Part shown: one piece after another, positions 32,949 to 42,966 of the stretch | Layout of the letters: the number at the start of each line of letters is the position of its first letter | Numbering within the stretch: position 1 is the first letter of the stretch | The notes under the pieces: generated by a model | The model's input: only the letters and a program-made list of their open reading frames with translations | Told to the model about the DNA's origin: nothing | The model's database searches: none | Source of the DNA: Streptomyces spectabilis | GTDB taxonomy: Bacteria; Actinomycetota; Actinomycetes; Streptomycetales; Streptomycetaceae | Direction: 5' to 3' | Length of the DNA stretch: 64,000 nt | NCBI RefSeq assembly: GCF_008704795.1 | Contig: NZ_CP023690.1 | Location: 248,001 to 312,000, forward strand | Made by a program: the position numbers and the translations under genes

Positions 32949-33890
32949 GTGGCAGATGCAACGCGCGCGGCCCCTGGCGCTGGGGAAAGGCCCGGGGAGT
33001 TGGTACGCCAGACCCGTCAGGCGCGGAGGATGACTCTGGCCCAGCTCGGGGAGAAAACCGGGTACTCGGCCGCCCAGGTCTCCCGCTACGAGCGGGGCAT
33101 CGCTTCCATGAACGACGTGGACGTGCGGCGCAACTTTGCGGACGCCCTCGAGCTACCCCACGGGGTGTTCGGTCTCCTCGCGCCCGCACCTGGGCCGGAC
33201 ATCCGACACGGTCAGGCGATCGAAGCGACCACCGCCTTGCCCCGGCTGCCCGCTCCTAGGGTGGGTAGACCCGGACAGGAGGACAGTGATGATCAGGTGC
33301 GGCGAAGGAAGTCGCTCGCGAACCTGGCGCTGACGGCTGCCGCAGCGGCCACCACTCCGCTCGTCCCCGGCCGTGCGGCCGCCGCACGGGAGGCCCTGCT
33401 GGGGGACGCCCTGCTCGCCGAACTGCGCGACGCCGTGCTGGGCCTGGGCCATCCTGTGGCCGTGCCGTCCGCCCAGGTCCTGGAGAGGGACCTCGCCCGT
33501 GCTCGCACCGACTTCGATGCCTGCCACCACACGGGGCTCTCCGTGGCTTCCCCGGCTGATCCGGGCCGGCCACGCTCTCACCGCGGGCACCGGCAGCGAT
33601 GCGGATGCGCACTGCGAGCGCCTTGCCCAGAACTACCTCATGACCACCCGCATGCCGGTGAAGCTAGATGAACAACAGCTCGGCTGGATGGCTGCCGATC
33701 GCGCACGCCAGCTCGCCGAGACCAGCGGCAACGTCCTGGCCATCGCCGAGTCGGCGCGGCAACTCGCGGTCCTGGCCCGCAAGGCCGGCTGGCACGACCT
33801 GGCGCTGTCCATCGCGCTCACCACAGCCGATGGCCCCAGGCTGAAAGAGGCCGGGCGGGAGGGAGCAGCGGAGCGCGGCCTGCTGCTCCA
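32949..33890 (+). pseudogene. XRE-type regulator with C-terminal helical repeats, frameshifted and truncated
   Basis: From GTG 32949 the frame encodes an XRE helix-turn-helix (RRMTLAQLGEKTGYSAAQVS followed by RYERG), as in Streptomyces regulators with a TPR-like C-terminal region. Near 33,540 homology moves to another frame (PRLIRAGHALTAGTGSDADA, then LMTTRMPVKLDEQQLGWMAA and ARQLAVLARKAGWHDLALSI). The protein then fades out near 33,890, where an IS5-type remnant begins on the other strand. The insertion probably removed its C-terminus. Related intact proteins are about 400 residues long. Confidence 0.68.
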
Positions 33891-33934
33891 GCCCCGGCGG
33901 AGATCAGACCGAGTGGGACGCCGTGGGCTTCGGA

Positions 33935-34215
33935 GGCCACCGAACGCTTCAGGCCCTGCGCCCCCGGTCGACCGGGGGCGGCCAGCCTTCTCACCGCCGC
34001 AGGATGCCTTGGTGATGCAGCCGTCCACGAACACCTCGTCGAGCACGAGGCCGATCATGCGGTCGCACGCCTCCAGCGCCAGCGCGTGCAGTTTTTCGGA
34101 TACGCCCATGACAGGGGCCTGCCCGGCGCAGGAGCGCAGCCACCCCACAGGACCTACGCAGATGGCCAGGAGCTCCGCCCACTGCCGTGGTCGCGACCTT
34201 CGTGCCTTCATGCCA
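33935..34215 (-). pseudogene. IS5-family transposase remnant
   Basis: The minus strand reads MGVSEKLHALALEACDRMIG then LVLDEVFVDGCITKASCGGE and, after a frame change, VDRG and GLKRSVA pieces. This is the segment around the first catalytic Asp (VDGCITKA) of IS5/IS427-group transposases common in Streptomyces. Both ends are missing. It interrupts or replaces the tail of the XRE-type regulator. Confidence 0.72.
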
Positions 34216-34266
34216 TGAAAGGCGGGAAAGATTGCAAAACCGTGGGACCCCGTAGGGCATCAGCGT

Positions 34267-34301
34267 GTGCCCAGGGTCGGGCCTCCGCCGACCCTGGGCA
34301 C
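34267..34301 (-). terminator. Strong terminator after the secreted-protein gene
   Basis: GTGCCCAGGGTCGG (34267-34280) and CCGACCCTGGGCAC (34288-34301) form a perfect 14-pair stem with a seven-base loop, beginning 11 bases beyond the stop codon of the minus-strand gene 34313-35122. Confidence 0.88.
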
Positions 34302-34312
34302 ACGGGCCAGAA

Positions 34313-35122
34313 CTAGAGCGTAGGCAACACCGCCTTTGCCACCGGCCAGCTGGTGTTCGCCGCTGCCGCGGCCTTCAGCTTGTCAACGTCGATGGGCGGT
34401 TCCGGGTTCGGCGAGATACGCCTGTAATCGGAGGCGGAATTGCCATTGTAGGCGGTGCAAGTGATTTGTTCCTCGACGATGGGCCGGACCGGGCCGGGCT
34501 CCGTGACGACTTTCCGCGTACACACCGGTTCCATCTTGGTCAGGACCGAGTTATTGGCACTCCGCAGAGTGCTCTTCAGCCCGGCGGTGTCGAAGCCGGC
34601 ACGCGCCCGGGCAAGCAGCGCGATCGGCCCCACCGCATTGACGGCGAAGCCGAGCTGATCCACCGCTCCCTTGTCGGAGACGGCGCCGAGAAGACTGTCG
34701 GCCAGGGTCACACAGCCGGTGGTGTCGCGGGCGAACGCCTGGAGCGTATCCGGCGTGAAGAGCCTGATGTCGGCGACGTCGATGACCGCCTGACGGGCGC
34801 AGGAGCGCACCTCCGCCGTGGCAACCTTGTCGATGTGGGCGAGGATCTCCGTCTTCGCCGAGTCGATCGCAGTCAGAATCCGCTGCGTTGCCTCCTCCAA
34901 CGACAGGCCGCCCGCGGTGAACAGCTGATAGGCGGCGTACGCTGCCTTCGCGACAGCGACGTAGTCGATGGCTTGTACTGATGGTGCCGCGCCCGGCTCT
35001 GTCACGGACTGCGTCGATCGCTCCGCTGCCAGTGCAGCTTGTGCTGTCTGTGCGCCTAAGGGAACCATTACGGCAGCGGCCAGTACCGCCCCCGTGGCTC
35101 TGCATGCCCATCGGGAACTCAT
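34313..35122 (-). CDS. Secreted hypothetical protein
   Basis: This 269-residue protein has a signal peptide (MSSRWACRATGAVLAAAVMV, cleavage near AQAALA) and an exported domain with alternating helices (DYVAVAKAAYAAYQLFTAGG, AIDSAKTEILAHIDKVATAE) and six or more Cys after the signal peptide (RSCARQ, TGCVTL, PVCTRK, ITCTAY), suggesting disulfides. ATG 35122 follows GAGGGGAG; longer frames upstream lack this. It ends in a strong terminator, so it is a single-gene unit. I know it only as a kind of secreted Streptomyces hypothetical. Confidence 0.75.
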   Translation of the reverse strand: MSSRWACRATGAVLAAAVMVPLGAQTAQAALAAERSTQSVTEPGAAPSVQAIDYVAVAKAAYAAYQLFTAGGLSLEEATQRILTAIDSAKTEILAHIDKVATAEVRSCARQAVIDVADIRLFTPDTLQAFARDTTGCVTLADSLLGAVSDKGAVDQLGFAVNAVGPIALLARARAGFDTAGLKSTLRSANNSVLTKMEPVCTRKVVTEPGPVRPIVEEQITCTAYNGNSASDYRRISPNPEPPIDVDKLKAAAAANTSWPVAKAVLPTL

Positions 35123-36732
35123 CGCACTCCCCTCACGAAAGTCCAATGATGAATTCGGTTTGGTGCTGATCCGTATCACGGGTCCATGTCTCAAAGGACA
35201 TGTCCTGAGATGAACGTTTCAGAGCGTAACTGCGGCAGTCAACGTGATTCGGCGCCAAAAGGACCTGGGCACGGCCCGTCGAATTGTCACGTCTCACATG
35301 GCCAGGTTGTCGTGCTGCACGGCCGTTTCCCGCCGGGCAGGCACCCGCAGTCTGCGCGGGAGGGGCGGGTAAATGCTGTGCAGCAAACCGGTGGTTGCCT
35401 GCTGGGCAGAGCTGGACCCCCGTGCTGAGGGAGTTCGGCCGGGAGCTCGGGTACTGCTCTTCCGTACGGTGCAGGCCAGCGCTGCGCGGCTCCGCGAGCC
35501 AGAGAGAGGACCAGGAGCCACCGCACGCCCCGGCGCTGTGCCGGTCGAAGGCGGGCGTGGATCTGATGGCCACCTCGGCGCAGAGCGTGACGGCGACGAC
35601 GCCCCGCCGCGCCGACCCGGCCGCGCGGAGGCGCCGTCGGCGGAGACCGAAGCAGACGAAGGCATGTCGTCCCACCCCCTGGTTCGCGAACCGCCTCACC
35701 GGTGGCCGCCGGTACCGATGGGGTACCAGCCCTGCACCACCGGCCACACGAGCGCGGAGGAGCCCCGCACGCCAGAACTCCCACGCCGCGCAATCGCGGG
35801 CAGTCGCTTCACCCCGGCTCGTCGGAGGCGGGGACCGCCCCCGACGGCAGCGTGGCAGATGGGCTCCGTCCAGGCCCGGCCGCACGCATCCGTGGTCCAG
35901 CGACGCCCCGGAGCCGCTCCCGATCACTTGCTTGGGTGCGGATACTGACACCGGGAGCGGCGCGCTCTGCAGCATGGGCCCCATGACAACTCACCAGCCC
36001 CTCAAGGGCACCCCTGCCGAGGCCAGCCCGGTGACGCCCTCATCGGCAGCGCCGCCGACCAGTCCCCCGTCCGCTCCGCAGCAGGCGCAGTAGCCGCAGT
36101 GCCGGTACGGCGGGCGGAGGCGCGGATCACCGCCCGCAGCACGGGAGCGGCCCGGGCGAAATGGCAGTTCGTTGCGTCGTCAGCATCGGTGGGGCTGACC
36201 GCGCGAGCCTCATCGGTAGAGAGCCGCCGACCCAGGGCACAGGAAGGGCCTTACACAGGGGATATCCCCTCGTGTGGCCCGGCACGTGGATGCCGTCTTG
36301 AGAGGGGTCCTGCCTCCTTCGTTGAGCCTGAATCGGCAACTACGACGTGGCCGTGCACGTACCCGGCGCCGGGCACAACCGGTAGACGCCGGAGTCGGGA
36401 ACAGCAGGCCCCGCCCGCGAGGGCGTCGTTGATCCCGGTGGCGCTGACGACAGCGTCGGTCCCGGCGGAGCCCTGAGGGCGGGAGAGCGGGTGCGGCGCC
36501 GGGCCGGGTCTTACGTCGCACGGCGGGTAGCCCCGGAGCGCTCGGTCCCGCTGGTCAAGGAGGTCCTCAAGGATCGGGCCGGGCGGCGCATTCAGGAGCA
36601 CGTCACCGTGCCTGTCACCTCTGCCACCACCGTCCCTGCTCCCGGCCTCGTTCTCACCATCCAGGACGAGGACGCCCTGCGCAGTGCCGCCTACGATGCC
36701 TCTCCCTAGAGAAACGGAAGCGAAGGCGGCTG
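35123..36732. other. 1.6-kb stretch without a supported gene
   Basis: Open frames on both strands are Arg/Pro/Ala-rich shadows without start signals. The best small candidates are a 36-codon Pro/Ser-rich peptide frame at 35984-36093 without a ribosome site, and a frame at 36491-36709 whose end (VLTIQDEDALRSAAYDASP) looks protein-like. Neither has enough support. A few imperfect inverted segments are present. Confidence 0.5.
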
Positions 36733-37023
36733 CTACACGGCAGGATCGCCGTCGGACGGCGGCCCGGTCTCCCACGCCTGAGCCGTGGCGAGGTTCGGGG
36801 CAGTGCCGACCACGATGCAGGTGAAGTCGTTCCACTGCCCCAGGACGCGTGGTTCGTCGGGTCGCAGGTGTGCGGCGCCGCCGTGCGCGGGCCGGTGGCG
36901 GCGGTAGACGTCCATCGGTGGTCGGCGCCGCTTGTGGTAAGCGGCCAGCATGTTGGCGGCGTCTGCGCGCGGAACGGAGCGGGAAAGCTGGTTAGGGGGT
37001 CCGGGTCGGCGGTGCTTGCCCAT
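36733..37023 (-). CDS. Small conserved hypothetical protein
   Basis: This 96-residue frame starts MGKHRRPGPPNQLSR and contains VYRRHRPAHGGAAHLRPDEP and WNDFTCIVVGTAPNLATAQA. It is rich in basic residues at the N-terminus with a compact C-terminal part. Its composition looks like a real protein, unlike its neighbours, but no ribosome site is clear and I cannot name a family. Confidence 0.45.
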   Translation of the reverse strand: MGKHRRPGPPNQLSRSVPRADAANMLAAYHKRRRPPMDVYRRHRPAHGGAAHLRPDEPRVLGQWNDFTCIVVGTAPNLATAQAWETGPPSDGDPAV

Positions 37024-37783
37024 ACGGCCGATGGTCTCAGACAGCGGCCCTCGGCCGACGGCGAGTTCCCTTACCCGTGCCCTTTGCCTGCGTGCTGGCC
37101 ATCGCTGTCCGTCTCCCCGCGCACCAGCTCCTCACACAGCATTGCATTTGCGACACGATTCGTGGCCTTTACGGTACTGGTCAGGGCGCAGGGTGCGGGC
37201 TGATAAACGGGGCCTCGGGCCCCAGACCGCGGACCCGTACCGAGGATGTCTGCTATGCCCGGCTCGCCAGCCGGCCTTCCCTTCCTGCCCCCGACCGGGG
37301 GCAGGAAGCGGTCCATCCCCGAGCTGGAGGATCACTGCCGGAGGGTCGGCAGCGCGTCTCCTACGCCGAGCATGACCACCCACCCGACACACCAGAGGGC
37401 CGCTGCCGTCGCTGCGGCGGCGCAGAACGCGAAGGCCCTCTCTGAACTGCCAGGAGCGCACTCGCGCCTCCGGTCAGCGAGGGGACGTCACCCGGCGGAG
37501 CACCGGCCAGCATGCGCGGTTGCAGCCCATGGGAGAGCAGCGCGCTCCAGGTGGCCGAGGCGCCCGGGCTGCGGCAACCCGCCTTCTATAAGCGGCACTT
37601 AAGAAACGGCATCAGCCCCAGGCGCGAGGCCTCTGCCATCCAGCTGAGGCGTTCGACAGCGAATCCAGTCCTCCAGCCAGCTGCGCCACCGAACGCAGTC
37701 GATGACCGCTGCGAGCGGCGGGGGCCCGATACCGGGCCAGCGGGCCGACGCAGGCATGAACGCTCTAGAGGCCCCCGCCCCTC
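37024..37783. other. Stretch without a supported gene; holds one copy of a dispersed 20-base repeat
   Basis: About 760 bases with no convincing gene. At 37590-37609 it carries AAGCGGCACTTAAGAAACGG, repeated with one mismatch at 51881-51900. In both places CAGGCGCGAGG follows 20-40 bases later. A minus-strand frame ending at 37071 (NAMLCEELVRGETDSDG) may be a gene end. Confidence 0.45.
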
Positions 37784-38203
37784 TCAGGCTGCGCGCAGGC
37801 GTTGCCACGTCTCCTGCGGGTCGGCGCTGCGGAGGTAGTCGAAATGGAACGACACGCTCCCGTCCGCGTCCGCCAGACGGGACAGTGGCAGGTCAGGATC
37901 GACCACTAGCCTCGGCCCCCCGGGCCGGTCTGAACCCTCCGCGATGACAGCGAGCGCAACAGCACGATCCGCGTAGGGCTTCTCGATGCCAGGGCCCCCG
38001 TACAGCACCCAGGTCGCCCCACCCACCACGGAAGCCAGGAAGTAGCGGTCGGGGCCCCGGGTGATGGCGTCAACGGCCTCGCCGATGGTGATGTCCCCGC
38101 CCAGGGAAAGGGTCGCAGCGATGATGCGGTGCGGCGGGACGTCATCGTCCCCCGCATGGACCCTGTCGCGGTCGACGTGCAACGTGATGTCGTTCGCTGT
38201 CAT
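37784..38203 (-). CDS. Hypothetical protein
   Basis: This 139-residue soluble protein starts MTANDITLHVDRDRVHAGDD and contains SLGGDITIGEAVDAITRGPD and VVGGATWVLYGGPGIEKPYA. It has an alternating alpha/beta look and a low pI, with no signal peptide or membrane helix. ATG 38203 has GGAG eight bases upstream. It might be an immunity-like or contact-dependent-system small protein, but that is only an impression from size and composition. Confidence 0.65.
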   Translation of the reverse strand: MTANDITLHVDRDRVHAGDDDVPPHRIIAATLSLGGDITIGEAVDAITRGPDRYFLASVVGGATWVLYGGPGIEKPYADRAVALAVIAEGSDRPGGPRLVVDPDLPLSRLADADGSVSFHFDYLRSADPQETWQRLRAA

Positions 38204-38508
38204 CTGATGACTCCGCTCACCTTCTCACCCGGACAACTTCTCCTGACAAGGAAGATAGCCGCCGCAGGTCAAAGGCCCGTTGTCGACTTGCTCCCCTGCC
38301 CGAGGACACCCGGCCGTCTCCCGTCCGATCACCGCGGTGGATGGCCATGCGAGCTCGACGAGCTCACGTCCGGCGGGGGGGGTTCGGGCAGGCCCGTGGC
38401 GAAGAAGCCCGCGCTCGCGAACTGTTGGTGCTGCAACGTCAGCCCAGCCGGCGCCCGTCCCGGATCTGTCAGCCACGAAGTCCCGCAAGGGCGCCCCCTG
38501 GGTGCCGG
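38204..38508. other. Intergenic stretch, nothing supported
   Basis: About 300 bases upstream of the hypothetical gene at 37784-38203, so its promoter should lie here. No other feature seen. Confidence 0.4.
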
Positions 38509-38750
38509 TCAGGCGGGCAGCGCGTCGGTGGCGGCCTGCCAGGGGTACGCGTCGAGATCGCCGTGGCGGGGCTGGTGCGGGGTGAACCCGCCCTGCCCGA
38601 GCAGCACGGTGACGTCCGCCTCGCGCAGGACGTCGAAGTGTCGGGTGAGAGCGGGGTGCGCGGCCTGGGCGTCGTTGAAGTGCGGCAGCGCGACGATCAG
38701 CAGGCCGAGCCCGATGCCTTCGGTGAGCAGGCCCAGGGCGGCTCGGCTCG
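38509..38750 (-). pseudogene. Flavoprotein family, C-terminal fragment
   Basis: The minus-strand frame reads LTEGIGLGLLIVALPHFNDA, then HPALTRHFDVLREADVTVLL and GQGGFTPHQPRHGDLDAYPW, ending at 38509. This is the tail of the flavoprotein (PPC decarboxylase-like) family found in Streptomyces, whose first two thirds are missing. Homology stops near 38,750, exactly where the graspetide ligase fragment begins on the opposite strand, so the junction is a recombination scar. Confidence 0.6.
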
Positions 38751-39432
38751 ATCCCGGTGACTTCCCCGGCACTGTCGCCCTAGACGTACACGCCGACGAG
38801 CGCGGCCAGCACGGAACCATTGCCACGGCCACACGCCGTATCGATGTCGCCGGTGTGCGGTCGGTGTTCTGGCGCCCCAGCGCATACACCGCCTCCGGAC
38901 AGGTGACCGGTGATGCCGCGCGGTGGTGTGTCGACCAGGCCCTCTACGGTCTCGGCGGCGTGCTGGCCGCGCTGCCCGGTGCCCACTACGTCAATCATCC
39001 CTGGCGGATTCGCGACGCGGAGCACAAGCCCGCGCAGTTCGCCGCCGCCGTGCGGTGCGGGCTGCGGGTGCCGCGCACGACGATCACCAGCGATGGCGCG
39101 GCCGCCAGACGTATGGCTGTCGAGCACGGGCCGGTGGTCTACAAGCCGCTGTGGAACACCCGCTACGCGGCGTCGGACGGACAGGCCCCTTCCATCTGGG
39201 TCGCCGAGGTCACGCCCGGCGAGATCGGGGACTCGGTCGCGGCGACGGCTCACCTCTTCCAGCACCGCGTGGACAAGGTCGCCGACGTACGGGGGACTGC
39301 CGTCGACGAGCGGCTATGGGCCGTGCGCATCGACGGTTCCCCAGGACTGGACTGGCGCCGCTTTTACGACCAGCTCTCCTACACCCTGATCGACACCCCG
39401 CCCGACGTCGTCAAAGCCATCGGCGCCTACCA
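38748..39432 (+). pseudogene. Graspetide (microviridin/TgmB-type) ATP-grasp ligase fragment
   Basis: The frame reads ARLDPGDFPGTVALDVHADE, VRSVFWRPSAYTASG, YGLGGVLAALPGAHYVNHPW, RDAEHKPAQFAAAVRCGLRV, HGPVVYKPLW and HLFQHRVDKVADVRGTAVDE. This order is that of TgmB/MvdD-type ATP-grasp enzymes that form ester or amide crosslinks in graspetides. Roughly the first 50 residues are missing, as is the C-terminal third with the metal-binding end (LECNPNGQW-type motif). The frame breaks at 39,432 into an ABC ATPase piece. No precursor gene is recognised nearby, so this is a relic of a lost RiPP cluster. Confidence 0.75.
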
Positions 39433-39507
39433 GGGCGCCAGGATCTGCTGATCCTGGACGAGCCCAGCTCCGGTCTGGACACCGAGACCGAGGCCAAGAT
39501 CCGCTGA
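39433..39507 (+). pseudogene. ABC ATPase Walker B fragment
   Basis: Twenty-four codons read DLLILDEPSSGLDTETEAKI before TGA 39505-39507: the Walker B and D-loop of an ABC transporter ATPase. It is joined directly to the graspetide ligase fragment and followed at once by a signal-peptidase fragment. The three pieces probably came from one RiPP cluster that suffered internal deletions. Confidence 0.6.
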
Positions 39508-39716
39508 CGATCAAACGGGTCGCGGCCTTGCCAGGCGATCCCCTGCCTGCGGACGTTCCGTGCAGCAAGCCGGGCACACTGGTGCCTTCCGGTCACGTGG
39601 TCGTCCTGGGCGACAATCAGCCCCTGAGTACGAACTCCCGGCATCACGGCCCGGTGCCGTCGTCATGGGTCGTCGGCAGGGCAGTGCGCAAGGCGAGCCT
39701 GCCCGAGATGAGGACG
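39507..39716 (+). pseudogene. S26 family signal peptidase C-terminal fragment
   Basis: The frame TIKRVAALPGDPLPADVP continues with LVPSGHVVVLGDNQPLSTNS, RHHGPVPSSWVVGRAVRK. It contains the S26 box with the catalytic Lys (IKRVAALPGD) and the GDN box (VVVLGDN with SRHHGPV). S26 homologues often accompany Streptomyces RiPP clusters. The membrane anchor and the catalytic Ser region are missing. Confidence 0.7.
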
Positions 39717-39839
39717 TTCCAGCCTCGGGACGCACCGCACGAGCCCGCTGACATCAGTGATCCCCCGGTACGGGGCCAGCCTCTGGGCGGCGTGGTGCAC
39801 CAGCCCTTCCAGCATCATGCGCCCTCCGTAGCTCAAGGT

Positions 39840-40150
39840 GGCGGATGTGACCTGGTGCGCAGTGTGGTGCACCTGGTGGGATCGTGCCTGTTGGGGGTGG
39901 ACGGGGTGGTCACACAGATGTCCGGTACGGCCGGGTGGCGGGCGTGGATCTCCTTCCACACGGTCTGGTGGCGCTGATGATGACCGCGCCGTGGGCGACC
40001 GGTGCCCTGCTGGTCCGGACCGTGTCCAGACGGGTAGTGGCTACGGAGACGGAGCGCGTCAGGTACGGCCCTCGAAGTGGTCCAGGCCCAGGCCGTGTTT
40101 GAGTTCGTGGTAGTCATGTTCGATGCGTCAGCGCCTCTTCGCCCACCGTG
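39840..40150 (-). pseudogene. IS701-family transposase C-terminal remnant
   Basis: The minus strand between 40,080 and 40,140 reads RIEHDYHELKHGLGLDHFEG, the conserved segment around the last catalytic Glu of IS701-type DDE transposases, with a stop immediately before it. The following sequence to about 39,840 is in broken frames. No intact ends recognised. Confidence 0.55.
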
Positions 40151-40367
40151 CTGATCACAGAATCGCGCTTCATGACCGTTCTTGCCCGATGGCGTAAGCG
40201 GCCTCCCGGCCGTAGGCACGCGCTGTTACGTTGATGCCGTTCAAGCCTGATGAGTTCGGTTGTTCGGCCTCTGTGAGAACCCGATCACGCATGTGCCAGA
40301 CAGCGAAGAGCGCCGGGCGCGGGCGGTCTTGAAGTATGTCGACACCAGCGGCATCCAGGGGGCCTTC

Positions 40368-41501
40368 ATGTCTTCCACCCCGCCTCCGTCAGTCCCGCCC
40401 TCGGGTAGTGGGCCGCCGAGAAGCGGTTCACCTTCGAGCGAGCCGTTCCCGGCTGGGGCAAGGACTTCGGGTGGAGCAGGTGCGGCCGGGCCGCACACAT
40501 CTGGTCCCGGGCCAACCCGCACAGATACCGCCGCGTCCGGTGAGGGGGCAGGGGACGGCAACGCCCGGCCGAACACTGTCTGGCAGTGGACCCTTCGGGT
40601 GTTCGCAGTGATCGGCGTCATAGGTGTCCTTGTCTCATCGGCCGTCGCGATCTGGGGATTACCTGCGGCCCTGGAGAGTTCTGAGGCCGCGAAGCAGGCC
40701 GAGACTCGAGAACGGAACAAAGAAAAGCAGGACAACGCCAAAGAGGAACGACTCACGATCGGTCCTGCGATCGACATCGCGGCTGGAGAGCCGAACCTCG
40801 AGTTCAGTCGCCGGTACGCGTTAGCTCAGCGCACCACGAATGAAGAGAGTCTGCCAGACGACGGATTCCTGTCGAACAAGTACTGGGCCTGGTTCGCGAA
40901 GAACAAGGGCTTGCGAGTCAATGAGGCCACGGTCCGCGTCACCATCTTTCCCATCCACCGGGGCACGGTGGTGATCCAGAACATGCGGATCACCAACCTC
41001 TCCTGCAAGCCCACTCGTTACACCGGCACTGCTGTGGTTCCCCCCAGCTTCGGAGACAGCGGAGGCGAGGCGCTCCCCACAGCAGTCGCCTTCGACCTTA
41101 CCGAGCCCAGCCCGAGGCCGTGGAAGCACGAAGGCTGGGTACCTACCGAGGACGCGTACAAGCTCTCTGGGAACGCCTTCGCCAAGGCCATCTATCTTGA
41201 CGGGGGCGAAGATTTCGACGCCAGGGCGTTCGACCTTTCCTTCTTCACCAGGAATAAGGACTGCAAGTTCGGTGTCGAGGTGAACGTGACGACCGCGGGA
41301 CGGGGAGACGAGTGGTACCGCGTGGTCTTTCCCGGCCGGCGGTTGACCTACGAGGTGGCTGGCCGCCCGGAACGATATGACACCTCCGTGGTCAGTGAAG
41401 GCGTGGAGGAGCCGCCTGTGCTAAGAGGCCCATACACCCTCCCTAGGCCGCCGACCTTGCAGAAGGGCTTGTTCCTGCCAGCTCGTGGTCGGGCCGAGTG
41501 A
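40368..41501 (+). CDS. Membrane-anchored hypothetical protein with extracellular domain
   Basis: This 377-residue protein has a Pro/Ser/Gly-rich cytoplasmic N-terminus (about 1-65), one transmembrane helix (VFAVIGVIGVLVSSAVAIWG) and a charged stalk (AKQAETRERNKEKQDNAKEE). It ends in a roughly 230-residue exported domain with VTIFPIHRGTVVIQNMRITN and CKPTRYTGTAVVPPSFGD. Two Cys (LSCKP and KDCKF) could pair. ATG 40368 follows AGGGGG. The frame remains open to 40260 but without a better ribosome site. No known domain is recognised; the single-pass build suggests a surface sensor or scaffold. Confidence 0.75.
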   Translation: MSSTPPPSVPPSGSGPPRSGSPSSEPFPAGARTSGGAGAAGPHTSGPGPTRTDTAASGEGAGDGNARPNTVWQWTLRVFAVIGVIGVLVSSAVAIWGLPAALESSEAAKQAETRERNKEKQDNAKEERLTIGPAIDIAAGEPNLEFSRRYALAQRTTNEESLPDDGFLSNKYWAWFAKNKGLRVNEATVRVTIFPIHRGTVVIQNMRITNLSCKPTRYTGTAVVPPSFGDSGGEALPTAVAFDLTEPSPRPWKHEGWVPTEDAYKLSGNAFAKAIYLDGGEDFDARAFDLSFFTRNKDCKFGVEVNVTTAGRGDEWYRVVFPGRRLTYEVAGRPERYDTSVVSEGVEEPPVLRGPYTLPRPPTLQKGLFLPARGRAE

Positions 41502-41934
41502 GCAAGGACGCTGATGCAATGGCAGGACCGCGAGGATGGAGCCGCAGGCCCTGCCCGTGCGGCCGGATGTCGCGCACGTCGTCGTGCCGGACTGGTGGGG
41601 GGTGCCGGTCCGCAGGAGCGGCTTGCCGCGAACGCGACGTGGTGCCGCACTTGCTGGACCGCGCCTTATTGGCTGCCGAGTGGGGCTTTGAGGTTGGCGC
41701 GGGACGGTGTCGCGGTTCAGGTGGCCGGACACCATGGTCCTGGGCGCCCAACAGGTCAACGAGAGGCCGGAGGGTCTTCTTGCGGGCGTCCTAAAGCTGT
41801 TGGGTGCGATGTCTCTGGAGTGATGGTCGGTCGAGGTCAGGTGCTGAGTCGGTGACTCTGTTGGTCGGGGTTGACCTGAACCTTGGTTGATGTACGAGAG
41901 TCGTGTCATCGAACGGCGAGACGAGGAGACTTCG
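41502..41934. other. Intergenic stretch, no supported gene
   Basis: About 430 bases upstream of the NmrA-like gene. No coding signal or clear IS fragment is seen. The promoter of the NmrA-like gene should lie at its right end. Confidence 0.45.
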
Positions 41935-42786
41935 ATGACACAGCCCAGGATCCTGGTGACCGGCGCGACCGGAAAGGTCGGCGGCGCGGTGGTGGCCCAG
42001 CTGCACGCAGCGGGGGTGCCCGTGCGGGCGCTGGTGAGAGGGGATGCGGACTTCCCGGAGGGGGTACAGGCGGTACGCGGCGATCTCGGTGACCCGGCGT
42101 CACTGGACGCCGCTCTGGAGGGTGTCGATGCGGTCTTCCTGGTGTGGCCGTTCCTGAGCGCCGAGGGCGCCTCGGACGTGATCGACGTGATCGGGAAGCA
42201 TGCCCGGCGGGTGGTGTACCTGTCGTCCGCCGGGGTCGGCGGCGAGAGCGAGAAGCCGGGCGAGGCGATCACCATGTTCCACACGGAGCTGGAGCGGCTG
42301 GTCGAGGCATCGGGCCTTCAGTGGACGGCGTTGCGGCCCACCGGGTTCGCGGGCAACACGCTGGGATGGGCGCAGGAGGTCCGCGCTACCAATGCGGTAC
42401 GGGCGCCGCTGGCGCAGCTGGCCCGGCCGCTGATTCACGAGGCGGACATGGCGGCGGTCGCCGTCCAGGCCCTCACTAGCGACGCTCTGCTGGGTGCCCG
42501 CCCGGTGATCACCGGCCCCGAACTGATCACCCAGGAACGGCAGGTAGCGCTGATCGGCGAGGCGATCGGGCGGCCGGTCCGGTTCGAGGAGATCACTTTG
42601 AACGAGGCCATCGAGCAGATGAAGGCCGCCGGCTACCCCGCAGAGCTGGTGGAGGCCGTGCTGCCGGCCCAGGCGGAGATGCTCGAGAATCCGGAGCCGG
42701 TCAACGACGAGGTGGAGCGCATCACGGGCACCCCCGCACGATCCTTCCGGGAGTGGGCGGCGGACCACGCGGCGGACTTCCGCTGA
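41935..42786 (+). CDS. NmrA-like NAD(P)-binding reductase/isomerase
   Basis: This 283-residue protein is an atypical short-chain dehydrogenase of the NmrA/HSCARG-like family. The Rossmann fingerprint is ILVTGATGKVGGAVVAQL, followed by PVRALVRGDADFPEGV (basic residue typical of NADP binding) and GDLGDPASLDAALEGVDAVF. YLSSAGVG and LRPTGFAGN are family landmarks. The C-terminal part (QVALIGEAIGRPVRFEEITL) is the usual substrate domain. ATG 41935 follows GAGGAG. It stands alone; such proteins serve as redox sensors or reductases and the substrate cannot be guessed. Confidence 0.9.
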   Translation: MTQPRILVTGATGKVGGAVVAQLHAAGVPVRALVRGDADFPEGVQAVRGDLGDPASLDAALEGVDAVFLVWPFLSAEGASDVIDVIGKHARRVVYLSSAGVGGESEKPGEAITMFHTELERLVEASGLQWTALRPTGFAGNTLGWAQEVRATNAVRAPLAQLARPLIHEADMAAVAVQALTSDALLGARPVITGPELITQERQVALIGEAIGRPVRFEEITLNEAIEQMKAAGYPAELVEAVLPAQAEMLENPEPVNDEVERITGTPARSFREWAADHAADFR

Positions 42787-42966
42787 TGACGGCAGTACAT
42801 GTCGACGTGGACACGGGCGCTCCGGACAGTTGAAGCAAGAGGGCCGGGAGGTCACCTCGCGGCCATGACGCGCCGTCACCCAGAAGGCATCGCACCCTTT
42901 TGAGGAACGTCCTACTGTGCTTGAGCCCATGCCTGGAGGCCACCGGGTGCGGCAGGATGACGGGGC

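Noticed and set aside
35984..36093. 36-codon Pro/Ser-rich peptide frame as a possible graspetide or other RiPP precursor
   Set aside because: No ribosome site, no TxxxxE-type core, no enzyme gene next to it. The nearest graspetide ligase is a fragment 2.7 kb away.
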